Shown: in pieces, positions 23,101 through 35,100 of the stretch
Layout: each line of letters opens with the position of its first letter
Position numbering within the stretch: the stretch's first letter is position 1
NCBI RefSeq assembly: GCF_008831285.2
Contig: NC_045151.1
Span: 5,965,682 to 6,029,681 of the forward strand
Source of the DNA: Nymphaea colorata
Lineage: Eukaryota > Streptophyta > Magnoliopsida > Nymphaeales > Nymphaeaceae
Length of the DNA stretch: 64,000 bases
Direction of reading: 5' to 3'
Position numbers and translations under genes: made by a program
The notes under the pieces: generated by a model
Database searches by the model: none
The model's input: only the letters and a program-made list of their open reading frames with translations
What the model was told of the DNA's origin: nothing

Positions 23101-26100
23101 AATTGCCCCCAAAACCTAGAGGTAAAACGCGGATCTCGATCCGAAATGATAGACTTTGGCACTCCATGCAATCTCACTATCTCGCCAATATACAACTCTG
23201 CGAGACTTTCTAATGATTGACTGATTCTGATTGGCAGAAAGTGGGCGGACTTCGTAAGTCGATCAACAATCACCCATATGGCATTCTGTTGTCTTTTGGT
23301 ACGAGGTAACCCAACCACAAAATCCATCGTAATGTCTTCCCATTTCCACACTGGAATATCGATTTTTTGCAACAAGCCTCCTGGCCGCTGATGTTCTGCT
23401 TTTACCTGTTGGCAAATCAAGCACTTTGCCACATATTCTGCAATTTCACGCTTCATTCCAGGCCACCAAAAATTTCTTCTCAAATCTTGAAACATCTTTG
23501 TACTGCCCGGGTGAATAGAAAACTTAGATTTGTGAGCTTCATCAAGCAACAGACGCTTCACCCCTTCATCTCTAGGAACCCATAATCTCTGCCGAAAACG
23601 CAATGAACCATCTTCATCTTGATGCCAAAGAGAATCATTCTTCTGGCTTGCTTCCATGTTCTTAGCAAACTCTGGATCTTCCTTTTGTTTCATTACAAGT
23701 TCTTCCATCAAAGGACGCCGAATCAAGGCCGTCATCGTTTCCTTGTGCTCATCACTAATGCAAGGCTGCCAAGCTATCACATCTTGCAATAATGTCTAAG
23801 AACGAGTCAACATACTGCACATTGTCGCCTTGGCATGCCTGCTCAACGCATCTGCCACCACGTTCGCCTTGCCTGGATGATACGATATGGTGAAATCATA
23901 ATCCTTTAAATATTCCATCCATCTTCTTTGCCTCAAGTTGAGATCCCTTTGTGAGGATATATACTTCAGGGACTTGTGATCTGTAAACACCTCGAATGTT
24001 GCACCATAAAGATAGTGTCTCCACATTTTCAATGCGAACACGACTGCTCCCAATTCCAATCATGAGTGGGATAGTGCTGCTCATGGGTCTTCAACTGTCT
24101 TGATGCATAAGCCACTACACGGCCATGCTGCATCAACACACAACCATAACCGATCCCCGAAGCATCAGTGTACACCACAAAACCGGAATGACCTGATGGA
24201 AGCGTCAGAATAGGGGCAGAAGTAAGCTTGTCCTTTAGAGTTTGAAAACTCTTCTCACAATCTTCATTCCACACAAACTTCATCCCTTTTCTCAATAGCT
24301 TAGTCATGGGCGTAGCTATTTTCGAAAAGTCTTGTATGAACCTGCGATAGTATCCTGCCAATCCCAAAAAGCTTCTAACCTCAGTTACACTGCAAGGTGT
24401 TCTCCAGTCCTGAACAGCTGACACCTTAGCCGGATCGACGGATACTCCATCCTTCGAGATCACATGACCCAGAAAGTTTACCTTCTCTAGCCAAAATTCA
24501 CATTTTGAGTATTTGGCGTAAAGCTTGTGCTTGCGCAAAAGACCTAACACACTTCTCAAGTGGTCTCTGTGCTCTGCCTCACTCTCTGAGTACACCAAAA
24601 TATCATCAACAAACACAATAACAAAACAATCCAAGAACTCTTGGAAAACCCGATTCATGAGGTCCATGAACGCTGCGGGAGCATTAGTCAACCCAAAAGG
24701 CATGACCCTGAATTCATAATGTCCATACCTAGTTCGAAAGGCAGTCTTAGAAACATCTTCCTCCCGTATCAATAGTTGATGGTAGCCTGTCCTCAGATCG
24801 ATCTTAGAGAAAACCTTTGCATTCCTAAGCTGATCAAACAAGTCTTCAATTCTTGGAAGCGGATACTTATTCTTGATGGTGACTTGATTCAACATACGAT
24901 AATCTATACACAAGCGCATAGTCCCATCTTTCTTTTTCACAAACAGTACAGGTGCTCCCCAAGGAGACACGCTAGGTCGGATGAAGCCCTTATCTAAGAG
25001 CTCCTGCAGTTGCTTCTTCAACTCTTCTAACTCTGCTGGTGCCATACGGTAGGGTGCCTTAGAAATAGGAGTTGTCCCTGGTAACAACTCTATCTTGAAC
25101 TCCACTTCTCGAGTTGGAGGCAAACTCGACAATTCCTCAGGAAACACATCAGGATACTCACTCACCACGGCAACATCCTGCAATATCATCCGTTCAGCCT
25201 CATTGATCAACACATTGACCAAGAAGGCAACGCTTCCACCTTCTATCCATCGCTTAGCCTTCAATGCAGACACCAATATCTTATCAGTTCGACTGGCCCT
25301 ACGTGCACGAAAGTCCACAGGCTGCATCTCATTAGTCAACATCTGTATCTGCTTCTTCCTGCAATCTATAATGGCATAATGCGCATACAACCAATCCATA
25401 CCCAAAATCACATCAAACTCATTGAGACCGAGGATCACCAACTGTGCAGGTAGGTGAAATTGAAGGATTTCCACGTCCACATCAGGAAGATACTCACGAC
25501 ACGACTCTTGAGCATGCATCGGACTAACAACTTTTAAAACATACGGCATTCTTCTAGCCGACACTTCGAGTGAGGTAGCAAATCGACTAGATATAAAAGA
25601 ATGTGTCGCTCCTGGATCAAATAACACTCTATCTTCTTCTGGCACCTTCAGAAGCCCAAAAATACGTTCAACCTCTTCAATCCAGTCCTTTGCCTTGTCA
25701 TGACTGTCCCCTCCTGAGAAGATAGGCGGCTGCATCGCCATAAACTGCTGATAAGACACTGTCGTTGCCTTCTCCCGAACTGGAGCACTGGTGTCCCCCG
25801 AAGGAGATGCGTTACTTCTCTGATTACCGACCATAGACTGCATTAACGTGGTCAGCGTCTGCAACGTGGTCAGCAATATAGTCTGCTGATCCACTGGCGG
25901 AGTCTGTCTCGGTGGGGTTTGGGCACCCCCACCTAGCTGGGCATACTGGGGCTCTGACGCACCGTCACCCCGCGGAGTATGTGCATCAGAATGGGTTGGG
26001 CTGGGCTCTCTATGTGCCTCTGAAGACGGCCCAGCTCGCTTCTTACCCCTACGATGATATTCCATCTGTACAAACAAGATCCTTAATTCTCAAATCACGA

Positions 26101-29100
26101 CCAATACCAAACTCACAAGTCAAATCACAACGTGCATTAGCACGAAGTTCAAAACACAGATCACATTACATACCTATACTTGAAAAATCAAAACTACAAT
26201 AACCAACTAATCAAACAAATGCGTACCTGGGCAACACGACTTCACAGATAGGCTTTAACTCACATCCATAATGGGGTTTGCCATGGCTCTGATACCAAAA
26301 CTGTCACACCCCGACCTTTTTGACACTCAAACATTTTTTTTTTTTTTCTAACATCCAACATCGAGGTGTGACTACACAATAGTTCAAAAAGGAATGAGCC
26401 AAGCAATTCAAAACAATGGGGCAAGCTTTCCATTATATAGCATTTCAATTCAATTGTACATTTGACAAAAATGCCCCAAAATCACAACATCGATGCCTCA
26501 TCAAAACAAGGCATCAGTAAAACCAAAAACCCGACGCGCCGGCACTACAAGAACAAAACAAAACCCAAAACCTCCCCAGTAGGACGTGAGTGTAGCCATC
26601 TGCTCAGCCTGCTGCCCCGGGTACACCAAAACCTGAAAAAAGGAAACAACTGAAGGCTTAGCCTTCGCAGTATGGCAACAAGCCAGAAAAATGCCAAACC
26701 CGCTCAAGTAAGGCTCAAATAAAGGGACAAATATCAACCCATCTATCGTCATGTCGCGTCTGAGTGCGACACGTAAAAGCCACTTGATGGCCACACTAAC
26801 ACAACATCAGTCACATGCGAAGCATGCTTAAACATAACACTTGCATTCATATCAATCACATATACGTCAGTCACATGCATTCTGTCAAACACTTTGCATT
26901 TTCATTAACTTTAATGCATTCACAGTTCCTGTGGGTGCAACACAGGCACGTGCACACCGCGGGCGGCCTACAGCCGAGAGACAACCCCCGTGGTGGCCCA
27001 TAACAGTATGGATCCATTTCACCCGCTGCAGCGGTAGAGCACTCATCCCTGGATGTGTGACGTCCAAGGTGAGATACTCAGCCTTCCCTAGGACACCCAG
27101 GTTGGGAAGGCAGGAGCCCAACGCTCCAAGCACAACACACAACAGAACCCTGGGGCCTTGCACCGCCTGCGCTCTGACAGGCGAGACCAGTGGCAATCAA
27201 GGGGGACGTCTCCCAAACACATAGCCACATCCCACTGGCCTCTCATCTCTTAGTTATTCATTCTTATCATTACAGTTACACATTCACAAGAAGACTGGCT
27301 AACACACGAGGTTAGTACACTTCCCGAGTGCACCCACACCTCCGATTACCTCCACATGAGGTCTATACATACAGTAACAGTCATTGCTAGCCGTCATACC
27401 ATACGGGTACAACTACCCTCCAAACATCCATTTGCATCATTGCCCATGGCAATGCATATGCAACAACATACACATTTATATCAATCATCACATCAGTCAT
27501 GTCAATCACCTCTTTGAAAAACATAGCCAATCCACAGAGAGTAGTCTCGATCTGCGGTTGGCTCGTAGCTGTCCTATGCAGTTATCATTCTATGATGCTT
27601 TCTAATGCACAATTGGGGTCGAGGAGACACTCGACTCGATACCCCACCTCATCTGTCCTAAACAGATATCAATTCTAGCATGCACATGCCAATGCGTAAC
27701 ATTTTTAAATCGACTAATAATCTTTCTAACCCATTCATATCATGTAAGCAACATACACATACTCAATCACAAAACCGTCAATCAATTAACATCACAATCC
27801 TAGGATCCCTTGATCCTAGGAGCACCCAATCACACAATTGCCCCAGGCAGGAATTTGCCTGGAAAGTTGCCATACATGTGGCGCGCTCACCAAATTCTTC
27901 AAAATGCCTCAAGCTTCGAACTCAAGGTCGACGGGATGAGCCCGGTGCACCTGCAAACATAAACAAGAATAAGGTTTCTACTAGATTCCTACACCAATCA
28001 AACAGAAATGAACAGATACAAAAATAAAATCCTTGAGGCACGTGACAGCGCCTCAAGAGGGCATCGACAGGTAGTGTCGACCAACGGGCTCTCCACAAGG
28101 CCTCCTCCTTTACGTCTTGACGTTGCCTTGAATTATCAAGGCCTTCAACCATCAATCAAACCGTCACTAAATCCTTCCTCAATAACGTTCTTTAAGTAAG
28201 ACATCAACCTCAAGTCACATCCCAAAACGCATATATCCCTAATTAACTTCATGATACACCCGTTCACCGAAGTCTGCGCTACACTCCCTAAGACGGTTCC
28301 AAAACTTCCCCACAACCTCACAATCTCTACCATGTTTCCTTAAAGCTTCGAAACTTAATCCATCATGCTAAAACAATCAATAAGTACATGAATCATCACT
28401 TTCCAACGCAAATCCTAAGTTTCCCCCAAAAACAAAATTACTAACATGCGTCCCAAAATCATCAATTCTAAGCTCTAGCATGCTCGAACCATAATTATAC
28501 ATGCTCTAAAAGATAAATACTCATCATTTTGAGCTTGATTAGGTATTGCTCACCCCAAACAAGCGTCCAAACTGCTACAACCCTTTTAGCAACCACTTCA
28601 CACGTCCGATCAAGTGCCAATGCTCGAGATTGCTTGCTGTCGCTGCTCACTACACACCCTACTAGCAGGTAAGAGGGGAAAAACGTCCCCTAAACTGCAA
28701 ACCAACCCCAAACGCCCAAAAAGTTTAACACAAACTCTGTTGCTAGGAAAGACCCACGGTAGTAGTTGGGGAAAAAAAAACTGAAATAAACAAAGAAAAG
28801 GGACGCTGACAGAGAGGAGAGACAGAGAGAGGAAGGGTTCGGTCAAGGGGGAAAACAGCCGTGGGGTGAGAAGAGAGAGAAAGAGCAGGCGGGGGAGTGC
28901 GGGTGAGTGAGAAGAGGGTCGAGCGGTAGAGAACCAGCGGAAAGAGGGGAAAGAAAATGGCGAGAGAGAAGAAGAGGGGACGTGCGGCAGAGAGCAAAAC
29001 AGACAAAAGGGCATGAGTGGCAGAGCAAGAAAAATCGCACGAGAGAGAGAGGGTTTACCCAGCAGCCGCCGCCGCCGCCGCTGCCACCTCCGTCGCCGTC

Positions 29101-32100
29101 GCCGTCGCCGTTCCAGCCACCACCACCCGACCGTCACTCTCCTCCCTCTGCGCTGCCACAGGAGACCACCGGAGACAACGAAGAAGGAAGGGAAAGGCGA
29201 GGGAGAAGGGCCTCGCGTCGGGCCCTTACGCGAGTGGGGGTCGGTTCCGGGTCTGGACCCTAGCTCGACCCGACCCGTCGAACCAACGAGCATTACATAA
29301 CTAGCAAGCATCACATAAGAAGGACTCTGATGCAGAGATATCTGGAAACATGTGACGAAGTTTGGACACTGATGGATGACCACGTCTGAGGTGCCACTGG
29401 AAAGGAGAAGTCCTCGAAGGGAATGAAGATGCAACAACATCTACTGGGACAGACAGGAAGTCGAGACCCTCACGCTCATAACCACCACCAATCATCTTCC
29501 CAGTTGGTAAGTCCTGAAAAGAACATGAACCAGGATAAAAAATGACTCTACACTGTAAGTCAATAGCCAATTGCTTAACAGATAACAAATTAACAGGAAA
29601 CTGAGGACTGTATAGCACATGTGTAATAGTGCCTAAGTGTGAGTGGTAGATATCACCACTGCCCAAAATAGGAGACAACTTGCCATCAGCCAGTCTGACA
29701 TGTTGTGGTGTAGAGAATCTGATTAATGATGAAAACTTCTGTGATTGATTACAACAGTGCCTGGAGGCACCAGAATCTATCATCCATATCGTATTATCAG
29801 TGGAAGCACCAACAGAGAGGGCTGAGTCTATTACAGTAGTATTGGCAAATGTAGAGGCAGATCTCTGAGCAAGAACAAGATCATATTCATCGTTACTTAA
29901 GGGAATATGACATGGGTATAGGAGGCCCAGTAGAAGACTCAACCATAGATCTTGTCGCCCTTGAGGGATTTCCATGTGAGATGGGATTTCCAGCCATAGT
30001 AAACTCCCAAGCAGAATTTGACGCACAATATATGTAGGTATAAGATGTAGTAGCAGAAACAATGGAGAAAAGTATCTTCACGCACCACCGTAGAAAAAAA
30101 ATTTGATAGGATGGGCAACAAAAAAAGGGTCTGTAATCACTAGATCTGAATCACGGTAAGATACCAGTTTATTCCACTTTTAGCTGATGATTGTAGCAGC
30201 TCCACTTCTATTTGTCTCACATTCGACAGCACACACCTCGCAGAACACAATTCTGCTCCACATAAACAGCCGATGACTTCACATATGGCATATCAATTCT
30301 GCAACGAAGCTCTAATCATCACACACGACCAACATACTCTGATCATGCCAGAAACTGCATCCACGACCAGAGAGACTGCTGCTGATTTCTGCATATTACA
30401 GCAGACTGTTGATTTCAGGAGACTGTTGCTGGCCCACGTACAAACTTTCAGAAGATTGCTGCTGATTTCTGCATATTACAGCAGACTGTTGCTGCTCTGC
30501 TTTCAGTCGCCCCACCTACGATCAACAGAGCACCATCCACGACAAAAACAAGGCTGAAACAGCCTTCACGATCAGCAGATCAACTCTGCTCCTCATGCCA
30601 AACGCTGCTCCACACGATCTGAGGTTTCACATCCACAATCTGTAGATCATCCTGCTCCTCACGTCAAACTTCATCCACACCAAGCAGATTGACTCCACAA
30701 ACAGCAGCCCCACGCTCCCAACTGATTCAGCCCTTCACAGTCAACGTAAAAAAAAACAGTAACATCCACGAGATCCACTTAGGGATCTGATCACGCCTTC
30801 CACATAGGCGTGATTAGGCCCTTCTCCACGCAGCCCACCCAACCTCTATTCTCTTACCGTCTCCTTATTGGGTGATAAGAGGGAATAGAGATGGGCGATG
30901 AGAAGAGGGAGGAAGAGGTCACCGGAGAACTCACTTGGCTGTCGATGCCAGAGAAGGCTCTGATACCATGTTACGATGAGAGAGAGAGAGAGCCCAAAAG
31001 AATACTCCTTAACGTAGCCCTAATCTCAAGTTAAAGAGATTAGGGCTGGTGGTACAGAAATTACAAAAACAGTCCAACAAGTATAAGAAAATATTTAAAG
31101 ACCTACTCTTTAAGTTTTTAATATTACAAAAACCCTCTTTAACACTATGAAAGCAAGCATGTGTGCTTTATTTTAATCCATATATAGCTTTCTTCAATCT
31201 GCATACTTTTCCACTTCCCTTGATGTTTGAACCCTAGTAGCTGCTGCATATATCATTGTTACAAATATCATTCTCGGGAAAATCTCAGCGAGGTTTGTCT
31301 CGGGTAAGTCTCATGACATTCTCGACAATATTTAAAAAATTTAGAAAACAATAAAAAATAATAATAAACCTTAAAACTTAAAAATTAAAAGATATTAAAA
31401 TCTCAAAAAAATCGTGAAAAAATCATGATAAATTTGTGAGATTTTCATGTTTGGTGAGATTTTCGATATCTTGTGATTTACTCTTGTTTTTTACGTTTTA
31501 TTTTATTTTCTCTTAAATAGAATCTCGCGATATGTGATGCTGGCATATGTACTATCTTACAAAGATTTTCATACAAAAATGCATTTTTAACATTTAGCTG
31601 TGGCATGATCCATCTGTAATGAACTGCGAGTGAAATAAGAAGCCTAATAGTACCCAGCCTAGCAACAAGAGAAGAAGTCTCAAAGAAGTCTACCCCATAC
31701 ATCTGGGTATATTCCTTAGCCACCAATCGAGCCTTATACCTTTGCACTGAACCATCAAAGTGGTATTTGCTTGTGAACACCCACTTATAACCAACAATGT
31801 CACTCTCAGGAGGATCAACCAGTTCCCAAGTTCCTCAACAGAAAGGGCATGACTCATACAAAATAAAAATATTGAAATAGATTAACAAATAACACTATAA
31901 CAACAGAATGAAATAAAGAAGCAAAAGAGGATAAAATAGCTTAATGAAAAACAAATAACAACAATGAAAAACTCAGAATAGCATCCTCAAATTGGGGTAA
32001 ATAAGTAGGAAATAGGCCAACACATGAAAAAAAAAACGAAATAATCACGATATTAAGCATGAAAACATTCGTAAGAAACAAAAGAACATGAGAGCTTTGG

Positions 32101-35100
32101 AAAATGTAAGAAACCAAGCATGTGTGCTTTGAAACAAAAATATGTATTTTATATATGACAAAAATTGTCTATAAACAACAAAATTATCAAATTACAAATT
32201 CAAAATTGCAAATCATGATATCAATTATCAATTCAACAAGGAATATACTCTTTTAAGTTTTGAGTTCATACTTCGTACTTCATCAATCATCATCAAAGTG
32301 ACATTCCAGTTCTACCAATATCTTGATTTTCTTCAATGCTTTCAATGAAATCATCATTAAACTCCTCAGAAAGAATAGCAAGGTCAACTAAACCTATGTT
32401 AGCAGTATATAAGTTGGGTTCTCATTCGAAATCAAATTCTTTTGGATTTACATTTTAATATTGAGATGATTCACAACTGCATCTTATTATGACAAAAATA
32501 TGACAAATCTAATACAACACACAAAAATGAGTAAAACAAAACAACATACTAAAGGAATACCTGTATTTTTTTTCCTTCCGTGAAAGAAGACGCAAATTAG
32601 AGTGCACATAAATCAAGTCCTCTATACGTTGGCTAGTGAGTTTATTCCTTTTAATGTTGTGTGTATGAGCATATGTGCTGTAATTTTGTTTGTAACACAA
32701 TGATGTAATAGGCTGTGATAGTAATCTCATTGCTGGAGCTGGAGCACAAGCATTTCTGATCCATAGGCTGCCCACCAATCAAAAAGACTTATGCCATCAT
32801 CTTCTCTTGTTGTTGCTGCATCTTCAGAACTAAGTTCTCATAAATAGAACTTTGGATATTCACAAATATCTTGTTTTTGACATATGAATTTGAAAAAAGT
32901 CTCTCCATACATGGCAACACCTCAAACAAATATCTTGTTTTTGTAGTATGGCAACACCTCAGACAAATCCCTAACACCCTTAGGTAAGGGCTCAAATATG
33001 GGGTATAACAATTACAAAAGCAAATCACTATCATGTCGTGATAGGGTATACAGTAACATGACTTGTCAAGAAGGCCCCTTACATGTACCACGACATGTAA
33101 AGGCCACTCAATGGCCACAATAACACATTCAAAAGTCACATGCAATTCATACATAAACACATTATTCACATTCTTTTCATTTACATTAGCTTTAGTGAAT
33201 TGGCAGTTTATGTGGGTGCAAACACAGACACTGCACACCATGGGCGTCCCACAGTCAGGAGATAATCCCCGTGGTGGCCCGAAACGATATGGATCCATTT
33301 ACATTACAACGAAAGAGCACTCGTCCATGGATGTGTGAATTCCAAGGAGAGTTACTCAGCCTTCTCTAGGACACATAGTTTGGGAAGGCAGGAGCCCAAC
33401 ACTCCAAGCACATCACACAACGATACCCTGGGGCCTTGCACCGCCTGCGCTCTGAGCAGGCGAGACCAGTGGCGAAGGCGGGACATCTCCCAAACACATA
33501 GCCACAACCCACTGACCTCTCATCTATTATTCTTTCTTATCATTGTAAAAGCACATTCACAAAATGATCGGCTAACTCATGAGGTTGGTTCACTTTGCGA
33601 GTGCACCCATACCTCCAATTGCCTCCACACGAGGGCTGCACGTATAGTTAACATTCTTAGCTAGCCATCATAACATTACGGGTACAGCTACCCTTCAATT
33701 TCATTCATTTGCATTCATGCCCACGACAATGCATGTGTAACATATCACAACATTCACATTAGTCACACACATCAATCACATCTTTCAAAACTTAGCCAAA
33801 TCACAGAGAGTAGTCTCGATCCGTGATTGGCTCGTAGCTGTCCTAGGCAATTATCATTCTAGGATGTTTTCTAATGCACAATTGGGGTTGAAGAGATACT
33901 CGACTTGATACCCCACCTCATCTGTCCTTATCAGTTATCATTTATAGCATGCACATGCAATTGCATAGTAATTGTAGACTGATTGAGAGTGCAGACGGAG
34001 AGGGGAGACTGATTGAGAGAGTTTGGGCAGAGGGGAGAGCATGGGCAAAGGGAGGGTGCTGACAGAGAGATGGGCAGACAGACAGGGAGAGCGAGAGAGA
34101 CGAGAGGGCAAGAGAGAATGCAGAGAGAGAGCGTGCAGAGAGGGAGAGCGTAGGAGAAGGAGGGAGACAATGAGGGCGAGAGAGGGTGCGAACAAGGAGA
34201 CGAGAGGGCGAGAGAGAATGTTGCGACTGAGAGAGATGGGCAGTAGAGAGAGAGTGCAGCAGAGAGAGCGTGGGCAAAGGGAGTGACAGATAGAAAACAT
34301 CGAGAGAGGGAGGAGGAGAAGAAAGAAGAAGAAGGAAGAGACACAGAGAGAGACCGATGGGCTTACCTACACGCCGCCGCTACCGTCGTCCCCACCTCCA
34401 TCACCGCTCTTCACCGCCGTCTGCTTCTCTGTGTTGCAAGGATCAGTGAGAGACGAAGGGGGAGAGAGCCGGTGTCGGGCTCCTCTTCGCTCCTCTTCAC
34501 GCAATGGAGATCGGGTCCAGATCTGGATCCTGATCCAAAACGACCTACACGACATAAACGTTACATGGATTTCATAGACGTTATGAAGCGTAGGTTCATC
34601 TGTATCAACTACTCTCAACATGCACAAATTGGTTGTGTAAAATAAAAAAATATGCAATCTTATCCCACCATTTGTCATCCACAATAATGTTTCTAATTAC
34701 TTGAGGTTTAGCCTCATCTTCAGCACGATAGAAGCTCCATTCTCTACTAGCCACCATTTGAACCAGTGCATCCTGTAGCCTTTGAATTCTTTTCAACATG
34801 ACAATTGTTGAAGCAAAACGTGTTTTTGCAACTTTTAACAAACTCAAATCAAAATAACTACTTGTTGAAGCATGTAAAGATGGGTCTTGGGACCGGGTCT
34901 GGGTCCAGACCCGATCCAGCTTGTAGCCCTTGTTGGGACTTACTTAAAGACTAGTAACCCTAATTTTTGGTGTGAATGAAGTTTTAAGAGAGAGAGAGTC
35001 TTGCGGCTAGTGGGCACCAGGCCTCCTCACCCGTGGTTTTTCTCCCTCTCGTAGAGGGTTTTCCACGTTACATATGTGTTCTTCTCGCTTTTACTGTTTC

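Larger units (their letters stand above)
19235..29302 (-). mobile_element. Ty3/gypsy chromovirus Gyp1, young insertion, TSD taact
   Basis: The element is 19240-29297 (10,058 bp), flanked by taact at 19235-19239 and 29298-29302. LTRs are 19240-22234 and 26302-29297. Minus orientation: the primer site TGGTATCAGAGCC follows the 5' LTR after a 5-base spacer, and the polypurine stretch TTTTTAGGAGGGTA precedes the 3' LTR. Pol order is PR-RT-RH-IN with a C-terminal chromodomain (Tekay/Del-like). The LTRs differ by one substitution and one T in a poly-T run, so insertion is very recent. Gag is internally deleted and pol carries a frameshift and a stop. Confidence 0.95.
16498..31149 (-). mobile_element. 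Copia C with TSD ctatg, split by Gyp1
   Basis: The element is 16503-19239 plus 29303-31144. The TSD ctatg lies at 16498-16502 and 31145-31149. LTRs are 16503-16676 and 30969-31144, and they differ at roughly eight sites. Primer site TGGTATCAGAGC adjoins the 5' LTR. Without Gyp1 and one TSD copy, C is about 4.6 kb. Gag is missing: only a 60-residue gag tail precedes the protease. C sits inside the RT gene of copia D, whose codons resume on each side. Confidence 0.9.

Noticed and set aside
33931-34344. Overlapping open frames in the GA-rich region
   Set aside because: Same compositional effect in an old LTR. No domain.
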